Positions 1 to 9,598 are shown, numbered from the stretch's first letter. The stretch is DNA of 64,000 nt from Xanthomonas sp. NCPPB 1128 (GCF_001043115.1 NZ_LFME01000001.1:1-64000), one strand, 5' to 3'. The notes: a model not told the origin generated them from the sequence alone. Made by a program: numbers and translations.

Positions 1-115
1 GGGCTGCGGTTATCATAGGCGGTCATCACACGAGCGCCCGCCGTTGCGGCGGAGCTTCCATTCTATCCGGCCGGCCGCCGAACGCGGCGGGTTTGCCTTA
101 CCCGAGGAGTTTCAG

Positions 116-682
116 ATGGCCAGCTACGGCATGAACGACGTCAAGAACGGGATGAAGATCCTGGTCAACAGCGAGCCTGCGATCATCACCGATACCGAAT
201 ACGTCAAGCCCGGCAAGGGCCAGGCGTTCACCCGCGTCAAGTATCGCTTCATCAAGTCCGGGCGCGTGGTCGAAATGACCATGAAGGCGACCGACAGCGT
301 GGAAGCGGCCGACGTGGTCGACACCGACATGCAGTACCTGTACAGCGATGGCGAGTACTGGCACTTCATGCAGCAGGAAACCTTCGAGCAGGTGCAGGCC
401 GACAAGGCCGGCGTCGGTGATGCCGCCAAGTGGATCAAGGGCGAAGAGGCCTGCGTGGTGACGCTGTGGAACGGCACGCCGATCCAGGTCACCCCGCCGA
501 ATTTCGTCGAACTGAAGATCGTCGAGACCGACCCGGGCGTGCGCGGCGATACCTCCGGCGGCGGCGGCAAGCCGGCGACCCTGGAGACCGGCGCGGTGGT
601 GCGCGTGCCGCTGTTCGTCGGCCAGGAAGAAGTGATCCGCGTCGATACGCGTTCGGGCGAATACGTCTCGCGCGTCAAGTGA
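116..682 (+). CDS. efp: Elongation factor P
   Basis: EF-P binds ribosomes stalled at polyproline stretches and stimulates peptide-bond formation in the cytoplasm. The 188-residue product has the family's usual length and runs from a KOW-like N-terminal domain ([15 protein letters not shown]) to the C-terminal OB domain (SGEYVSRVK end). The tip loop reads [10 protein letters not shown], with Lys34 at the position that EpmA/EpmB-type systems modify with beta-lysine. I chose the ATG at 116 because it follows a good ribosome-binding site (gaggag) and gives the normal N-terminus; an in-frame upstream extension from 44 would add non-conserved residues. No modification-enzyme gene is visible nearby. 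Confidence 0.97.
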   Translation: MASYGMNDVKNGMKILVNSEPAIITDTEYVKPGKGQAFTRVKYRFIKSGRVVEMTMKATDSVEAADVVDTDMQYLYSDGEYWHFMQQETFEQVQADKAGVGDAAKWIKGEEACVVTLWNGTPIQVTPPNFVELKIVETDPGVRGDTSGGGGKPATLETGAVVRVPLFVGQEEVIRVDTRSGEYVSRVK

Positions 683-810
683 CACGTCGGCACGCCCGCG
701 GCCGCAGCCGGCCGCGGGCGTGCGCACGCGCTGGCGTGCGGCGGCCAGGCAGCGCCCTGCGCCGGATCGCCGCGCGGCGGTGATGGACCACCTCGCTCCC
801 AGGACAACCC

Positions 811-1470
811 GTGACGACCAGCCACGCCGACAGCGCCGACAGCAAGTATCCGCACGACCGCGTCGTGTTCTTCAGCGATGCGGTCTTCGCCATCGCCATC
901 ACTTTGCTGGCGGTGGAAATCAAGGTGCCGGGGCACGCCGAGGTCGCGGCGGCCGGCGGCATCCTCGCCGCGTTGCACCGGATGCTGCCGCTGTTCATCG
1001 GCTTCGCGGTCAGCTTCCTGGTCACCGCCCTGTTCTGGAAGTCGCACCTGCAGCTGTGCCGGCACATCCGCCAGTTCGACGACCGGCTGATCTGGCTCAA
1101 TGTGCTGCAGCTGCTGCTGATCGGCCTGCTGCCGTTCTCCACCGCGCTGTATTCGGACTATTTCGGCAGCCACGAGGCGTTCGCGGTGTACTGCGCGCAC
1201 CTGGCCGCGATCGGCCTGGCTGGTTACTGGCTGCATGCCTATGCGGTGCGCAAGGAAGGCCTGGCGCAGCGTCTGGGCCCGCTGCAGGCGCAGGCGATGA
1301 AGCTGCGCGCGGCGGTCTCGCCGGTGGTGTTCGCCTTGTGCATCCCCGTGGGCATGGTGGCGCCCTGGCTGGGCCGTTTCGGCTTCCTGGCGGTCTTCCT
1401 GCTGCAGTGGCTGGTGATGCGCGTGTACCAGCGGCGCATCCGCCGGGCGCAGGCGGCACCGGCACCGTGA
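811..1470 (+). CDS. TMEM175-family (DUF1211) membrane protein
   Basis: The 219-residue hydrophobic protein carries the family hallmark near its N-terminus: a basic residue followed by FFSDAVFAIAITLLAVEI. In TMEM175 potassium channels this FSD motif lies on the pore-lining first helix. About six membrane segments can be seen, which fits the single-repeat bacterial form that assembles as a tetramer. A GTG start at 811 gives this N-terminus. The function in this organism, potassium flux, is inferred from the family. The gene is followed after 25 bp by the amidohydrolase gene in the same direction, but no functional link is evident. Confidence 0.8.
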   Translation: MTTSHADSADSKYPHDRVVFFSDAVFAIAITLLAVEIKVPGHAEVAAAGGILAALHRMLPLFIGFAVSFLVTALFWKSHLQLCRHIRQFDDRLIWLNVLQLLLIGLLPFSTALYSDYFGSHEAFAVYCAHLAAIGLAGYWLHAYAVRKEGLAQRLGPLQAQAMKLRAAVSPVVFALCIPVGMVAPWLGRFGFLAVFLLQWLVMRVYQRRIRRAQAAPAP

Positions 1471-1495
1471 TCCCTCCTTTTTCAGAGCCTCTGCG

Positions 1496-2830
1496 ATGAC
1501 CTCCATACCCGAATCCTGCGACCTGCTGATCGAAGCCGGCTACGTGGTCCCGATCGAGCCGCATGCGGTGGTGCTGGAAGATCACGCGGTGGCGGTGCGC
1601 GGCAGCAAGATCGTGGCGGTGCTGCCGACCACCGAGGCGCGCACGCGCTTCGCCGCCGCGCGCGCCGTCTCGCGCCCCGACGCGGCCCTGCTGCCGGGCC
1701 TGGTCAACGCGCACACGCACAATCCGATGACCCTGCTGCGCGGCATCGCCGACGACCTGCCGCTGATGGTGTGGCTGCAGCAGCACATCTGGCCGGTGGA
1801 GACGGCGGTGATCGGCCCGGAGTTCGTCGCCGACGGCACCGCGCTGGCCATCGCCGAGATGCTGCGCGGCGGCACCACCTGCGCCAACGAGAACTACTTC
1901 TTCGCCGACGTGCAGGCCGCGGTGTACAAGCAGCACGGCTTCCGCGCGCGGGTCGGCACGGTGATCATCGATTTCCCCACCGCCTGGGCCAAGACCTCCG
2001 ACGAATATTTCGCCCGCGCCTGCGAGGTGCACGACCAGTGGCGCGACGATCCGCTGGTCGGCATCGCCTTCGCCCCGCATGCGCCGTACACGGTCAACGA
2101 CGCCAACTTCGAGCGGGTGCGGATGCTGTCCGACCAGCTCGAGGTGCCGGTGCACCTGCACACCCACGAGACCGCGCAGGAGATCGCCGACTCGCTCAAG
2201 CAGTACGGGCAGCGCCCGCTGGCGCGGCTGAACCGGCTGGGCCTGGTCAACGACCGCCTGATCGCGGTGCACATGACCCAGCTCACCGACGCGGAGATCC
2301 ACCTGTGCGCCGAGCGCGGAGTCAGCGTGGTGCATTGCCCCGAATCCAACCTCAAGCTCGCGTCCGGCTTCTGCCCGGCCTGCGCGTTGCAGAGGGCAGG
2401 GGTGAACCTGGCGATCGGCACCGACGGCTGCGCCAGCAACAACGACCTGGACATGTTCAGCGAGAACCGCACCGCGGCGATCCTGGCCAAGGCCGTGGCC
2501 AACGACGCCACCGCGCTGGACGCGGCCAGCACGCTTCGCGCGGCCACCCTGGGCGGCGCGCGCGCGCTGGGCTTCGGCGAGACCATCGGCTCGATCGAGC
2601 CGGGCAAGCAGGCCGATCTGATCTGCGTGGACCTGTCGGCGCTGGAGACCCAGCCGCTGCACAACGTGCTGTCGCAACTGGTGTACGCCACCGGCCGGCA
2701 GCAGGTCAGCGACGTGTGGATCGCCGGCCAGCCCAAGCTGAGCCAGCGCGTGCTGGTGGACATGGACGTCGACGCGCTGGTCGCCAATGCGCGGCAGTGG
2801 CGCGAGCGTATCCGCAGCGTCCACGCCTGA
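1496..2830 (+). CDS. TRZ/ATZ-type amidohydrolase (MTA/SAH or 5'-deoxyadenosine deaminase-like)
   Basis: This is a metal-dependent amidohydrolase of 444 residues in the chlorohydrolase/MtaD group, which deaminates adenosine-type nucleosides such as methylthioadenosine and S-adenosylhomocysteine. Visible metal and catalytic motifs, in order, are VNAHTHNPM (HxH), [18 protein letters not shown] and [14 protein letters not shown], followed by the small beta-sandwich domain ([15 protein letters not shown]). The gene sits immediately before ubiG and mupP. The same order (deaminase-ubiG-mupP) is known from Pseudomonas, so a role in recycling the nucleoside by-products of SAM-dependent reactions is plausible. 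The exact substrate cannot be read from the sequence. Confidence 0.85.
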   Translation: MTSIPESCDLLIEAGYVVPIEPHAVVLEDHAVAVRGSKIVAVLPTTEARTRFAAARAVSRPDAALLPGLVNAHTHNPMTLLRGIADDLPLMVWLQQHIWPVETAVIGPEFVADGTALAIAEMLRGGTTCANENYFFADVQAAVYKQHGFRARVGTVIIDFPTAWAKTSDEYFARACEVHDQWRDDPLVGIAFAPHAPYTVNDANFERVRMLSDQLEVPVHLHTHETAQEIADSLKQYGQRPLARLNRLGLVNDRLIAVHMTQLTDAEIHLCAERGVSVVHCPESNLKLASGFCPACALQRAGVNLAIGTDGCASNNDLDMFSENRTAAILAKAVANDATALDAASTLRAATLGGARALGFGETIGSIEPGKQADLICVDLSALETQPLHNVLSQLVYATGRQQVSDVWIAGQPKLSQRVLVDMDVDALVANARQWRERIRSVHA

Positions 2831-2883
2831 TCCGCTATGTTCGCCGTGCCGCACCCCGAGCGCGGCCCCAACGAGATACCGTC

Positions 2884-3603
2884 ATGACCGCTTCCGCCGC
2901 CAACGCCTCCGCCAATTTCGATCAGGCCGAACTGGACAAGTTCGGCGCCCTGGCCACCCGCTGGTGGGACGCCGACGGTCCGCAGAAGCCGCTGCATGCG
3001 CTGAACCCGGTGCGCCTGCGCTACGTCGCCGAGCGCCTGCCGCTGCGCGGCGCGGCGGTGCTGGACGTGGGCTGCGGCGGTGGCCTGCTCAGCGAGGCGC
3101 TGGCCAAGGAGGGCGCGCAGGTCACCGCGATCGACCTGGCGCCGGAACTGATCAAGGTCGCGCGGCTGCACCAGTTCGAATCCGGGGTGGAGGTCGACTA
3201 CCGCGTGCAGTCGGTCGAGGACCTGGCGGCGGCGCAGCCGGGCAGCTTCGACGCCATCACCTGCATGGAGATGCTCGAGCACGTGCCCGATCCGGCGGCG
3301 ATCGTGCGCGCCTGCGCGACCCTGCTCAAGCCGGGCGGACAGCTGTTCCTGTCCACCCTCAACCGCACCCCGGCGGCGTTTGCCCTGGCCATCGTCGGCG
3401 CCGAATACGTGGCGCGGCTGCTGCCCACCGGCACCCACCGCTATCAGGATTTCATCAAGCCGGCGGAACTGGCGGCGTGGTTGCGCCAGGCCGAGCTGCA
3501 ACTGCGCGACGTCAGCGGCCTGGCCTACGAGCCGTGGCGCAACCGCGCGCGGCTGTCCTCGCGCACCGAGGTCAATTACCTGGCGTGTGCGGGGAAGCCG
3601 TGA
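2884..3603 (+). CDS. ubiG: Ubiquinone biosynthesis O-methyltransferase UbiG
   Basis: UbiG performs both O-methylations of ubiquinone synthesis using S-adenosylmethionine. The product is 239 residues, the normal size. The SAM-binding motif I reads [13 protein letters not shown] (about residues 59-71), motif II is [11 protein letters not shown], and the C-terminal part keeps the conserved [17 protein letters not shown] segment. The N-terminal [18 protein letters not shown] is typical of UbiG and supports the ATG at 2884. It follows the amidohydrolase by 53 bp and precedes mupP. Confidence 0.95.
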   Translation: MTASAANASANFDQAELDKFGALATRWWDADGPQKPLHALNPVRLRYVAERLPLRGAAVLDVGCGGGLLSEALAKEGAQVTAIDLAPELIKVARLHQFESGVEVDYRVQSVEDLAAAQPGSFDAITCMEMLEHVPDPAAIVRACATLLKPGGQLFLSTLNRTPAAFALAIVGAEYVARLLPTGTHRYQDFIKPAELAAWLRQAELQLRDVSGLAYEPWRNRARLSSRTEVNYLACAGKP

Positions 3604-3628
3604 TTCGGGAGTGGGGATTGGGGATTGG
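3602..3628. repeat. gattcggg/gattgggg-type intergenic repeat
   Basis: A short repeat of the form gattcgggagtggggattggggattgg fills the gap between ubiG and mupP. Related copies, in either orientation, occur at 31793-31818, 31899-31924, 37455-37486, 40576-40600 and, in expanded form, 40711-40772. Confidence 0.8.
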
Positions 3629-3649
3629 CAACGGCGGGTGCGTGCGCCT

Positions 3650-4354
3650 GTGACGCAAGCCGCGGACGATACCCAAGCGCGCTTTCCGCGGGTGGTGCTG
3701 TTCGATCTGGATGGCACGCTGCTGGACAGTGCGCCGGATCTGCTGGCCGCGGCCAATGCGGTGCTGGCCGAGCACGGCCGCGCGGCGCTGGCCTTGGCGC
3801 AGTTGCGGCCGGTGGTGTCCAAGGGCTCGCGGGCGATGCTTGCCGTGGCCTTCCCGGACCTGCCCGCCGCGCAGCGCGATGCGCTGATCCCGGCGTTCCT
3901 GCGCCATTACGAGGCGCTGATCGGCCGCCATTCGCAACTGTTCGACGGCATCGCCGAGCTGCTGCAGCGGCTCGAAGCCGCGGGCAGCGTGTGGGGCATC
4001 GTCACCAACAAGCCCGAGGCGCTGGCGCGGTTGATCCTGCCGCAACTGCAGTGGGAGCAGCGCTGCGCGGTGCTGATCGGCGGCGACACGCTGCCCGAGC
4101 GCAAGCCGCATCCGTTGCCGCTGCAGGTTGCCGCGCAGCGCCTGGGCGTGGCGCCGCACGAGGTGGCCTACGTCGGCGACGACGAACGCGACATCCTTGC
4201 CGCACGCGCCGCCGGCATGGCCTCGGTCGCGGTGCTGTGGGGCTATCGGCTGGACGAGGACGATCCGCTGGCCTGGCGCGCCGACGCGATGGTCGCCGCG
4301 CCGGCCGAGCTGTATGCGGCCGCGGCCTGGCCGGTCGCCGCAGTCGCTCCCTGA
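3650..4354 (+). CDS. mupP: MupP-like HAD phosphatase (N-acetylmuramic acid 6-phosphate phosphatase)
   Basis: This is a HAD-superfamily phosphatase of 234 residues. Motif I is FDLDGTLLDSAPDLL, the cap region holds SKGSRAMLAVAF and LFDGIAELLQRLE, motif II is GIVTNKP, and the last motif is VGDDERDILAARAAGM. Proteins like this are usually annotated as phosphoglycolate phosphatase. The cap pattern and the position directly after ubiG match Pseudomonas MupP, which removes phosphate from MurNAc-6-phosphate in the peptidoglycan recycling route that bypasses de novo UDP-MurNAc synthesis. The GTG at 3650 starts the conserved part; the longer frame upstream overlaps ubiG out of phase. Substrate assignment is inference from recalled similarity and gene order. 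Confidence 0.8.
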   Translation: MTQAADDTQARFPRVVLFDLDGTLLDSAPDLLAAANAVLAEHGRAALALAQLRPVVSKGSRAMLAVAFPDLPAAQRDALIPAFLRHYEALIGRHSQLFDGIAELLQRLEAAGSVWGIVTNKPEALARLILPQLQWEQRCAVLIGGDTLPERKPHPLPLQVAAQRLGVAPHEVAYVGDDERDILAARAAGMASVAVLWGYRLDEDDPLAWRADAMVAAPAELYAAAAWPVAAVAP

Positions 4355-4544
4355 CGTCGTGGCCGTCGCGGCGTCGGCGACGCCGCCGCGCAGAGAACGC
4401 CGTTTCGCCGCCTGCACGCCGACACCGCTCGGCATCCACCTACCGCGCACGTAAACTGCGCGTTCTGCGCGGCCACCGCGCTCACTCACTCTCCGTTGCG
4501 CGACGTCTTCGACGCGCGCGCCTGAATCCGGATCCACCGATCGC

Positions 4545-5249
4545 ATGAGCAGTTCGTCCGCCCTGGATGCCTTCCTCGACAAATGGCGCCGCCGCTGGCC
4601 GGAATGGGCCGTGGCCGAGGCCTTCGTGCCGGCGCCGCAACGTGCCCGTACCGTGGCCTGGTTCGCCCTGCTGCAGGAGTTCGACGACATCCTCAACATC
4701 GCCGGCGATCCGCTGCCGGCCGACGCCAAGCTGGCGTGGTGGGGCGAGGAACTGCGCAGTTGGGCCGGGCAGCGTTCGCGGCATCCGCTGGGGCGGGTGC
4801 TGGAGCCGGTGGCCGCGCCGTGGACGCAACTGGCCGAAGCCTTGCCGAGCCTGCCGCAGTCGCGCGCGGCCGCGGCCGACACGGCGCATGCGCTGGAGCG
4901 GCTGGAGCCGTTCGCGCAGGCGGTGGTCGCAGTCGAGCGCGCGCTGTTCGAAGCCCCGGCCGAGGGCGCCGCGGTGCCGGTCGCGCTGCAGGTGCTGGCG
5001 CAGCGCCTGGCCGAGGCCGGCGCGGCCACTGCGCCGCTGGCGCTGCGCGGCGGCGATGAGGCGCAGCAGCGCCAGCGCTGGGCGCAGGCGTTGCTGAAAC
5101 CGTGGCCGCGCCGTGTGCGTGGGCCGCGTCCGCGGCGCATCCTGTCGGCGCTGGCACGTGCGCGGACGGCGCAGCAGGCGGTCGCCACGCCCAAGCCGCC
5201 CGGGTCGATGGCGACGCTGTGGCGCGCCTGGTGGGCCGGGCTGGGCTGA
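4545..5249 (+). CDS. Squalene/phytoene synthase-like protein (isoprenoid synthase fold)
   Basis: The 234-residue protein starts with a region resembling trans-isoprenyl diphosphate synthases of the squalene/phytoene group: FVPAPQRARTVAWFALLQEFDDILNIA followed by DAKLAWWGEELRSW, where the QEFDD would match the first aspartate-rich motif. A second clear DxxxD motif is not seen, and the C-terminal half is Ala/Arg-rich and less conserved, so catalytic activity is uncertain. It might be an assembly-factor-type relative rather than a carotenoid enzyme. The gene stands alone and is convergent with the pectinesterase. I am fairly sure of the fold group and unsure of the role. Confidence 0.55.
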   Translation: MSSSSALDAFLDKWRRRWPEWAVAEAFVPAPQRARTVAWFALLQEFDDILNIAGDPLPADAKLAWWGEELRSWAGQRSRHPLGRVLEPVAAPWTQLAEALPSLPQSRAAAADTAHALERLEPFAQAVVAVERALFEAPAEGAAVPVALQVLAQRLAEAGAATAPLALRGGDEAQQRQRWAQALLKPWPRRVRGPRPRRILSALARARTAQQAVATPKPPGSMATLWRAWWAGLG

Positions 5250-5277
5250 GCCCCGGCCACACCATGTTCGCCTTGCC

Positions 5278-6459
5278 TCAGGGAGCGCTGCCGGCGCCGC
5301 TGTTGGCGTACTCGTAGAAGCGGTTGGCCGAGGTGCTGCAGTTGCTGCTGCAGTACGGCCGGCCGACGGTCGAGGCGTTCCACGGCGCGCTCTTGCGGAT
5401 GTGCCCGCCCAGCGTCGAGTCGCGGATCACCACCTTGCCGTTGGGCGAGGTGCCGTTGACGTAGTTGGACAGGCTGCCCACGCTCTCGTCCCAGGCCCGG
5501 CCCAGCCACACCGTGCCGCTGCCGGGATTGCCGATCGCGTCGAAGATGCTGCCGACGGCCAGGAAGCCGTAACTGCTGCCGGGGCGGGTGCTGGGCGCGA
5601 AGATCACCCCGCCGTCGTCGGCGCCGCGGCGGGCCGCCGTGTAGCGGATGGTGCTGCCGGCGAACACCGCCACGCCCGAGCCGAAGATGAAGTCGGTATC
5701 GCCCTCGATGGTGCCGCCCTTGAAGTACGCGCGGATCACCGTGTTGGCGCTGCCGGCGCTGACCAGCAGGGTGTCCTGGTTGCCGGTCAGCACCACGTTC
5801 TCCAGCACCGCCTTGTCGCCGCGCAGCGCCAGCGCCACCGCCGACTGGTTGCTGCCGCTGTAGGTGCCTTCGACGTAGCTGTTGACGATCGCCAGGTTGC
5901 GCGCCTGGAACTGTGCCGCGCGCACGGTGACGGTGCCGCTGTCGGAGGTGCCGACGGTGCTGCTGGCGGCGTTGCTGGCGCAGGGATGGGTGGCGCTGCC
6001 GGTGGGCTTCGGGGTGGGGTTGGCGTTGCCGAAACGGATCGTGGTGCTGGCCGGGCTGCCGCCGAGGCCGAATAGCGTGAGCGGCGGCGCCGCGGCAGGC
6101 ACGCAGACCACTTCGGTGTAGGTGCCCGGCGCCACGCTGATGTAGCGGCGCATGCTGCCGCCGGCAGCGACCGCGGCGTCCACCGCGGCCTGCACGGTGC
6201 GGTAGCGGGTGCTGCCGTCGGCCGCCACTGCGTAGTCGGCCTGCAGCAGCGCGACCCCGGTGCTCGGATCCCAGTTGTCGGTGACCAGCGCGCCGATCGG
6301 ACCGGCCTGGGCCAGGTGGCGGGCGACGGTCTGGTTGGCCGCCTCGCTGCTGGTCAGTTGCGGGCGCGACGTGGTTCCGGTCAGGGCCGGGGCATCGGCG
6401 ACGACCCCGCCCGCCAGGGCGAGGGTGGAGGAAAGCAGCAACCAGCGCGATACGGTCAT
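5278..6459 (-). CDS. Secreted pectinesterase (carbohydrate esterase family 8)
   Basis: Pectinesterase removes methyl groups from plant pectin, which opens it to pectate lyases. The 393-residue protein has a Sec signal peptide (MTVSRWLLLSSTLALAGGVVADA) and a right-handed beta-helix typical of the family. The catalytic set is visible: GNQDTLL (Asp229), GDTDFIFG (Asp256) and LGRAWD (Arg321, Trp323). Four cysteines (120, 160 and two near the end) could form disulfides. A good Shine-Dalgarno (ggagg, minus strand) precedes the ATG at 6459, and a palindromic operator-like site lies about 40 bp upstream. The gene suggests a plant-associated lifestyle. Confidence 0.92.
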   Translation of the reverse strand: MTVSRWLLLSSTLALAGGVVADAPALTGTTSRPQLTSSEAANQTVARHLAQAGPIGALVTDNWDPSTGVALLQADYAVAADGSTRYRTVQAAVDAAVAAGGSMRRYISVAPGTYTEVVCVPAAAPPLTLFGLGGSPASTTIRFGNANPTPKPTGSATHPCASNAASSTVGTSDSGTVTVRAAQFQARNLAIVNSYVEGTYSGSNQSAVALALRGDKAVLENVVLTGNQDTLLVSAGSANTVIRAYFKGGTIEGDTDFIFGSGVAVFAGSTIRYTAARRGADDGGVIFAPSTRPGSSYGFLAVGSIFDAIGNPGSGTVWLGRAWDESVGSLSNYVNGTSPNGKVVIRDSTLGGHIRKSAPWNASTVGRPYCSSNCSTSANRFYEYANSGAGSAP

Positions 6460-6868
6460 GGAAAGCCTCCGCTCAAGGATAAGGGACCGCGGCGACAGGT
6501 GGATGATACCGGTGTCATCCGGTGGTGCAGTCCGGCGTCGTCAGCGGAGCGGGGATGGTAGGGACGTTTGCGCGTGGGTGCCGGCCGATGTCGCAGCCAG
6601 AGATCCATTGTGTCGTCTCCATCACGATCGCGGATTCACCGCACGAACGGAACGCCAGCCGGGCAGGGACGGACGGGCCGTTCCCGGGCCCAAAAGCGCC
6701 AGCGACCGACGTTCCAGGCGGCGGGTCGGCAAGGCGTCGCGGCACTGCGGCATGGATCTGCGCGCGCGCTCCGCCGGGTGGCGCGGCGTGATGGAGCTGT
6801 GAATTTGGATACGAGCCCCGTCGCGGCTTGCGCTACGCTCGACGCCGATCCCATTTGGAACCCGTCGA
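6460..6868. other. Intergenic region between divergent pectinesterase and diguanylate cyclase
   Basis: About 400 bp separate the divergent start codons. Apart from the ribosome-binding site of the pectinesterase and the palindrome at 6501-6520, I see no conserved gene or RNA here. The open frames crossing it have no recognisable protein features. Confidence 0.6.
6501..6520. promoter_or_regulatory. Palindromic LacI-type operator-like site upstream of pectinesterase
   Basis: The 20-bp sequence ggatgataccggtgtcatcc is a near-perfect palindrome (one mismatched pair) centred on CCGG. TGATACCGGTGTCA has the form of operators bound by LacI-family sugar repressors, which control many plant-polysaccharide genes in Xanthomonadales. 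It lies about 40 bp before the pectinesterase start, where a repressor would block transcription. Which regulator binds it cannot be told from the window. Confidence 0.5.
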
Positions 6869-8551
6869 TTGAAGCGCCTGTGCCGTTGGTGCTGCCTGTT
6901 GCTGTGCCTGGGAATGGTCGGGTCGGCGCTGGGGCAGGAACTGTTGTTGCAACGGCTTGCAGCCGACCCGCCGGCGCCGGAGGTGGTGGCGGGGCGCCAC
7001 GATGCCGCGTTCGCCGATGCCGGCCATGGCGCGACCCTGTACGAGCGCAGCAAGCAGCCCACCTGGTGGCGCATCCGCGCCGACCGCGCGATCGGCAGCG
7101 AGGGCCAACCGCAACTGGTACTGCAGTCGCCCTACCTGACCCGGGTCGAGGCCTGGGTGCCGGGGCGCGCCGTGCCGACCCGGCATGCGATCTACGGTGC
7201 CGACGCGGATCTGCGCTACTCGACCCGCGCCCTGGTGATCGCCTTGCCGCAGGGGCTGCCGCGCGGCGCCTCGATCTGGCTGCGGGTGCACGCGCCAGCG
7301 GCGATGCCGATGCCGGTGGGCATCGTGCCGCTGGCGCAGGTGCAGCGCGAGGACCTGCACTACGTCGGCTGGCGCGCCTTCATCCTCGGCTCGACCGCGG
7401 TGCTGGCGATCCTGGCGATCGCGCTGTGGGCGCGTCTACGCGAGCCGATCTACGGGTACTTCACCGCCAACGTGATGTGCGTGCTGCTGTACCTGCTCGG
7501 TCTCGGTGGCGAGGCCCGCGCGGTGCCCGGATTGGCCAGTGTGTTCGCGTCCTCGCCGACGCCGATGCGCATCGTTGCCGCGCTCGGCGGCTTCTTCATC
7601 ATCACCTTCCAGCGCCAGCAACTGGAGATGCACCGGCAACTGCCGCGGCTGGACCGGGTGCTGCGGCTGTGCGCGCTGTTCCTGCTCGGCATCGCCATGG
7701 CCTGCCTGTTGTCGGATTCGGTGGTGCTGAGCCTGCTCGGCAATCTCGGGCTGATCGTCGGCGCGGCGCTGCTGTTGCCGTGCTGCCTGCTGCTGGCCTT
7801 GCGCGGGCAGCGCTACGCCTGGCCGCTGCTGGCCTCGTGGACGCCGCTGTGGATGCTGTGCGTGCTGCGTTGCCTGGAACTGACCGGGTGGCTGCACCTG
7901 GACCTGGCCGCGCCGGTGCTGGCGCACGGCATCAGCCTGGCGCTGGCGATCTCCTGCCTGCTGGTGACCTTCGGCCTGGCCGAGCAGATCCTGGAACTGC
8001 GTCGCGACCGCGACCGGGTCAGTCGCATGGCGACGGTGGACGAACTCACCGGCATGCTCACCCGCGCCGCGCTGCAGCAGCGCCTGGCCGACGCGCTGCA
8101 GGACGCCGCACGCAGCGCGCAGCCGCTGGCGTTGGCCTACATCGACATCGACCATTTCAAGCGCATCAACGACATCCACGGCCACGCCGGCGGCGATGCC
8201 TGCCTGCGCTGGGTCGCCGCGTGCGCACGGGCGCGCCTGCGCAGCACCGACACGCTCGGCCGCCAGGGCGGCGACGAGATGCTGCTGCTGATGCCAGGCG
8301 CCACCCTGGAAGCGGCGCGGCGCGCGGCCGAGGACATCCGCCAGCACGTCGCCGCGCAGTCGCTGCCGCGCGAAGGCCAGGCGCTGTCATGCACGCTGAG
8401 CGTCGGCGTGGCGCAATGGCAGCGCGGCGAGAGCGTCGCGGCGCTGCTGCAGCGCGCCGATGCCGCGCTCTACGCCAGCAAGGCCGCCGGCCGCAACCGG
8501 GTCAGCGTTTCCACCATCACCCGCGCCACCTACCAGGAGCCTCAGCCATGA
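6869..8551 (+). CDS. 7TM-DISM membrane diguanylate cyclase with a GGDEM active-site motif
   Basis: The 560-residue protein has a signal peptide, a periplasmic sensory domain (about residues 25-165), seven hydrophobic segments (about 170-375), and a cytoplasmic GGDEF domain (about 390-550). Such proteins make the second messenger cyclic di-GMP in response to an external ligand. The substrate-binding DxxxR region is followed by the inhibitory I-site pattern RSTD and the signature LGRQGGDEM, where the usual Phe is Met. The catalytic GGDE residues are intact, so activity is possible but not certain. TTG at 6869 is used as start because it gives the signal peptide. Its stop overlaps the next start (ATGA), implying co-translation. 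Confidence 0.85.
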   Translation: MKRLCRWCCLLLCLGMVGSALGQELLLQRLAADPPAPEVVAGRHDAAFADAGHGATLYERSKQPTWWRIRADRAIGSEGQPQLVLQSPYLTRVEAWVPGRAVPTRHAIYGADADLRYSTRALVIALPQGLPRGASIWLRVHAPAAMPMPVGIVPLAQVQREDLHYVGWRAFILGSTAVLAILAIALWARLREPIYGYFTANVMCVLLYLLGLGGEARAVPGLASVFASSPTPMRIVAALGGFFIITFQRQQLEMHRQLPRLDRVLRLCALFLLGIAMACLLSDSVVLSLLGNLGLIVGAALLLPCCLLLALRGQRYAWPLLASWTPLWMLCVLRCLELTGWLHLDLAAPVLAHGISLALAISCLLVTFGLAEQILELRRDRDRVSRMATVDELTGMLTRAALQQRLADALQDAARSAQPLALAYIDIDHFKRINDIHGHAGGDACLRWVAACARARLRSTDTLGRQGGDEMLLLMPGATLEAARRAAEDIRQHVAAQSLPREGQALSCTLSVGVAQWQRGESVAALLQRADAALYASKAAGRNRVSVSTITRATYQEPQP

Positions 8552-9504
8552 CTGCACAACCCGCTTTGCCCGCGTTCGCTCCCGATCAGTTGCAGGTCGG
8601 CGACATCCTGTTGCAACTGGGTTGCGGCCCGGTGTCCGAACTGATCGCCTGGTGCGGCGACAGCATCTACAGCCACGCCGCCATCGTCGCCGACCAGGGC
8701 GACCTGATCGAGGCGGCGGCCAGCGGCGTGCGCCGCTATCCGCTGGCGCAGCGGCTGACCGACACCACCAACTACCTCGTCATCGACGCCTACCGGCCAC
8801 TCAGCTACGCCGGCGTGGCACTTGACGATGCCGACCGCGCCAGCGTGCTGGCCAAGGCGCAGTCGCTGCTGGGCGTTCCGTATCCGCTGGACAGCCTGGC
8901 CACGCTGGGCCTGCTGGTCGCCATCCGCGGCAAGTGGCCGCAGCACTGGCTGGCGCGGATCGTGGTGCGCGAGGCGCTGGACCACCTGGTCCGCGACAAC
9001 CCCTCGCACATGGTGTGCAGCGAAGTGGTGTACCGCGCGCTGGCCGAATGCGACGCGACGCCGCCGGGCCGGCTGGCGCCGCAGATCGTGCTCAGCGGGC
9101 CGACGCACATGCCGTTCCCGGACCTGGACTGGAAGGCGCTGTGGGAAGAAGTGTGGCAACTGCTGCATCCGCACCGGCAGCAGGCCCTGGGCGACATCGC
9201 GCAGCGCCTGGCGGCGGTGGAGGGCGCACCGGCCAGTCTGGCTGCCTCGGCGCTGACCACGGTCGCCGACGACGACCTGCTGAGCCGCGCCAACGCGGTC
9301 CGCGCCGGGCTGGGCCTGCCGCCGTTGCCGCCGGTCACCGATCAGGTGGAAGACAACGGCAGTCTGCTGCGGGAAGCCGGCGAAGAGGCCCCGGGGACGC
9401 CCTTGCCGCATCCCAATCCCAAGCTGGTGATGCCGCTGGACCTGGCCAACAGCCCGTCGCATGTGGTGCTGGGGCGCCTGCTGCCGGCGGCCACGCCTGC
9501 ATAG
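8548..9504 (+). CDS. YiiX/YebB-like permuted papain-fold (NlpC/P60 superfamily) hydrolase
   Basis: The N-terminal part of this 318-residue protein shows the YiiX pattern: LQVGDILLQLGCGPVSELIAWCGDSIYSHAAIV with the conserved His, an acidic-residue region (LIEAAASGVRRYPL), and later SHMVCSEVVYRAL with the candidate nucleophilic Cys. In circularly permuted papain-fold enzymes these residues form the catalytic pair. Substrates in this family are mostly unknown (lipids or amides are suggested for some). The C-terminal third has no recognised domain. The gene overlaps the diguanylate cyclase gene by 4 bp (ATGA), so the two are probably co-expressed. Confidence 0.75.
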   Translation: MTAQPALPAFAPDQLQVGDILLQLGCGPVSELIAWCGDSIYSHAAIVADQGDLIEAAASGVRRYPLAQRLTDTTNYLVIDAYRPLSYAGVALDDADRASVLAKAQSLLGVPYPLDSLATLGLLVAIRGKWPQHWLARIVVREALDHLVRDNPSHMVCSEVVYRALAECDATPPGRLAPQIVLSGPTHMPFPDLDWKALWEEVWQLLHPHRQQALGDIAQRLAAVEGAPASLAASALTTVADDDLLSRANAVRAGLGLPPLPPVTDQVEDNGSLLREAGEEAPGTPLPHPNPKLVMPLDLANSPSHVVLGRLLPAATPA

Positions 9505-9598
9505 CGAAAAGGCTGGCGCCAGCGTATTGCACGAGGCTGCGCCCGAACCCTTATCCGCCCATGTGGTGCGCCTCCACAAAGTGAGGTCGTGGTCCGGA

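Noticed and set aside
6568-8540. Long plus-strand frame overlapping the diguanylate cyclase
   Set aside because: It is in another frame with Arg/Gly/Ala-rich composition. Only its last part, from 8548, is the real YiiX-like gene.
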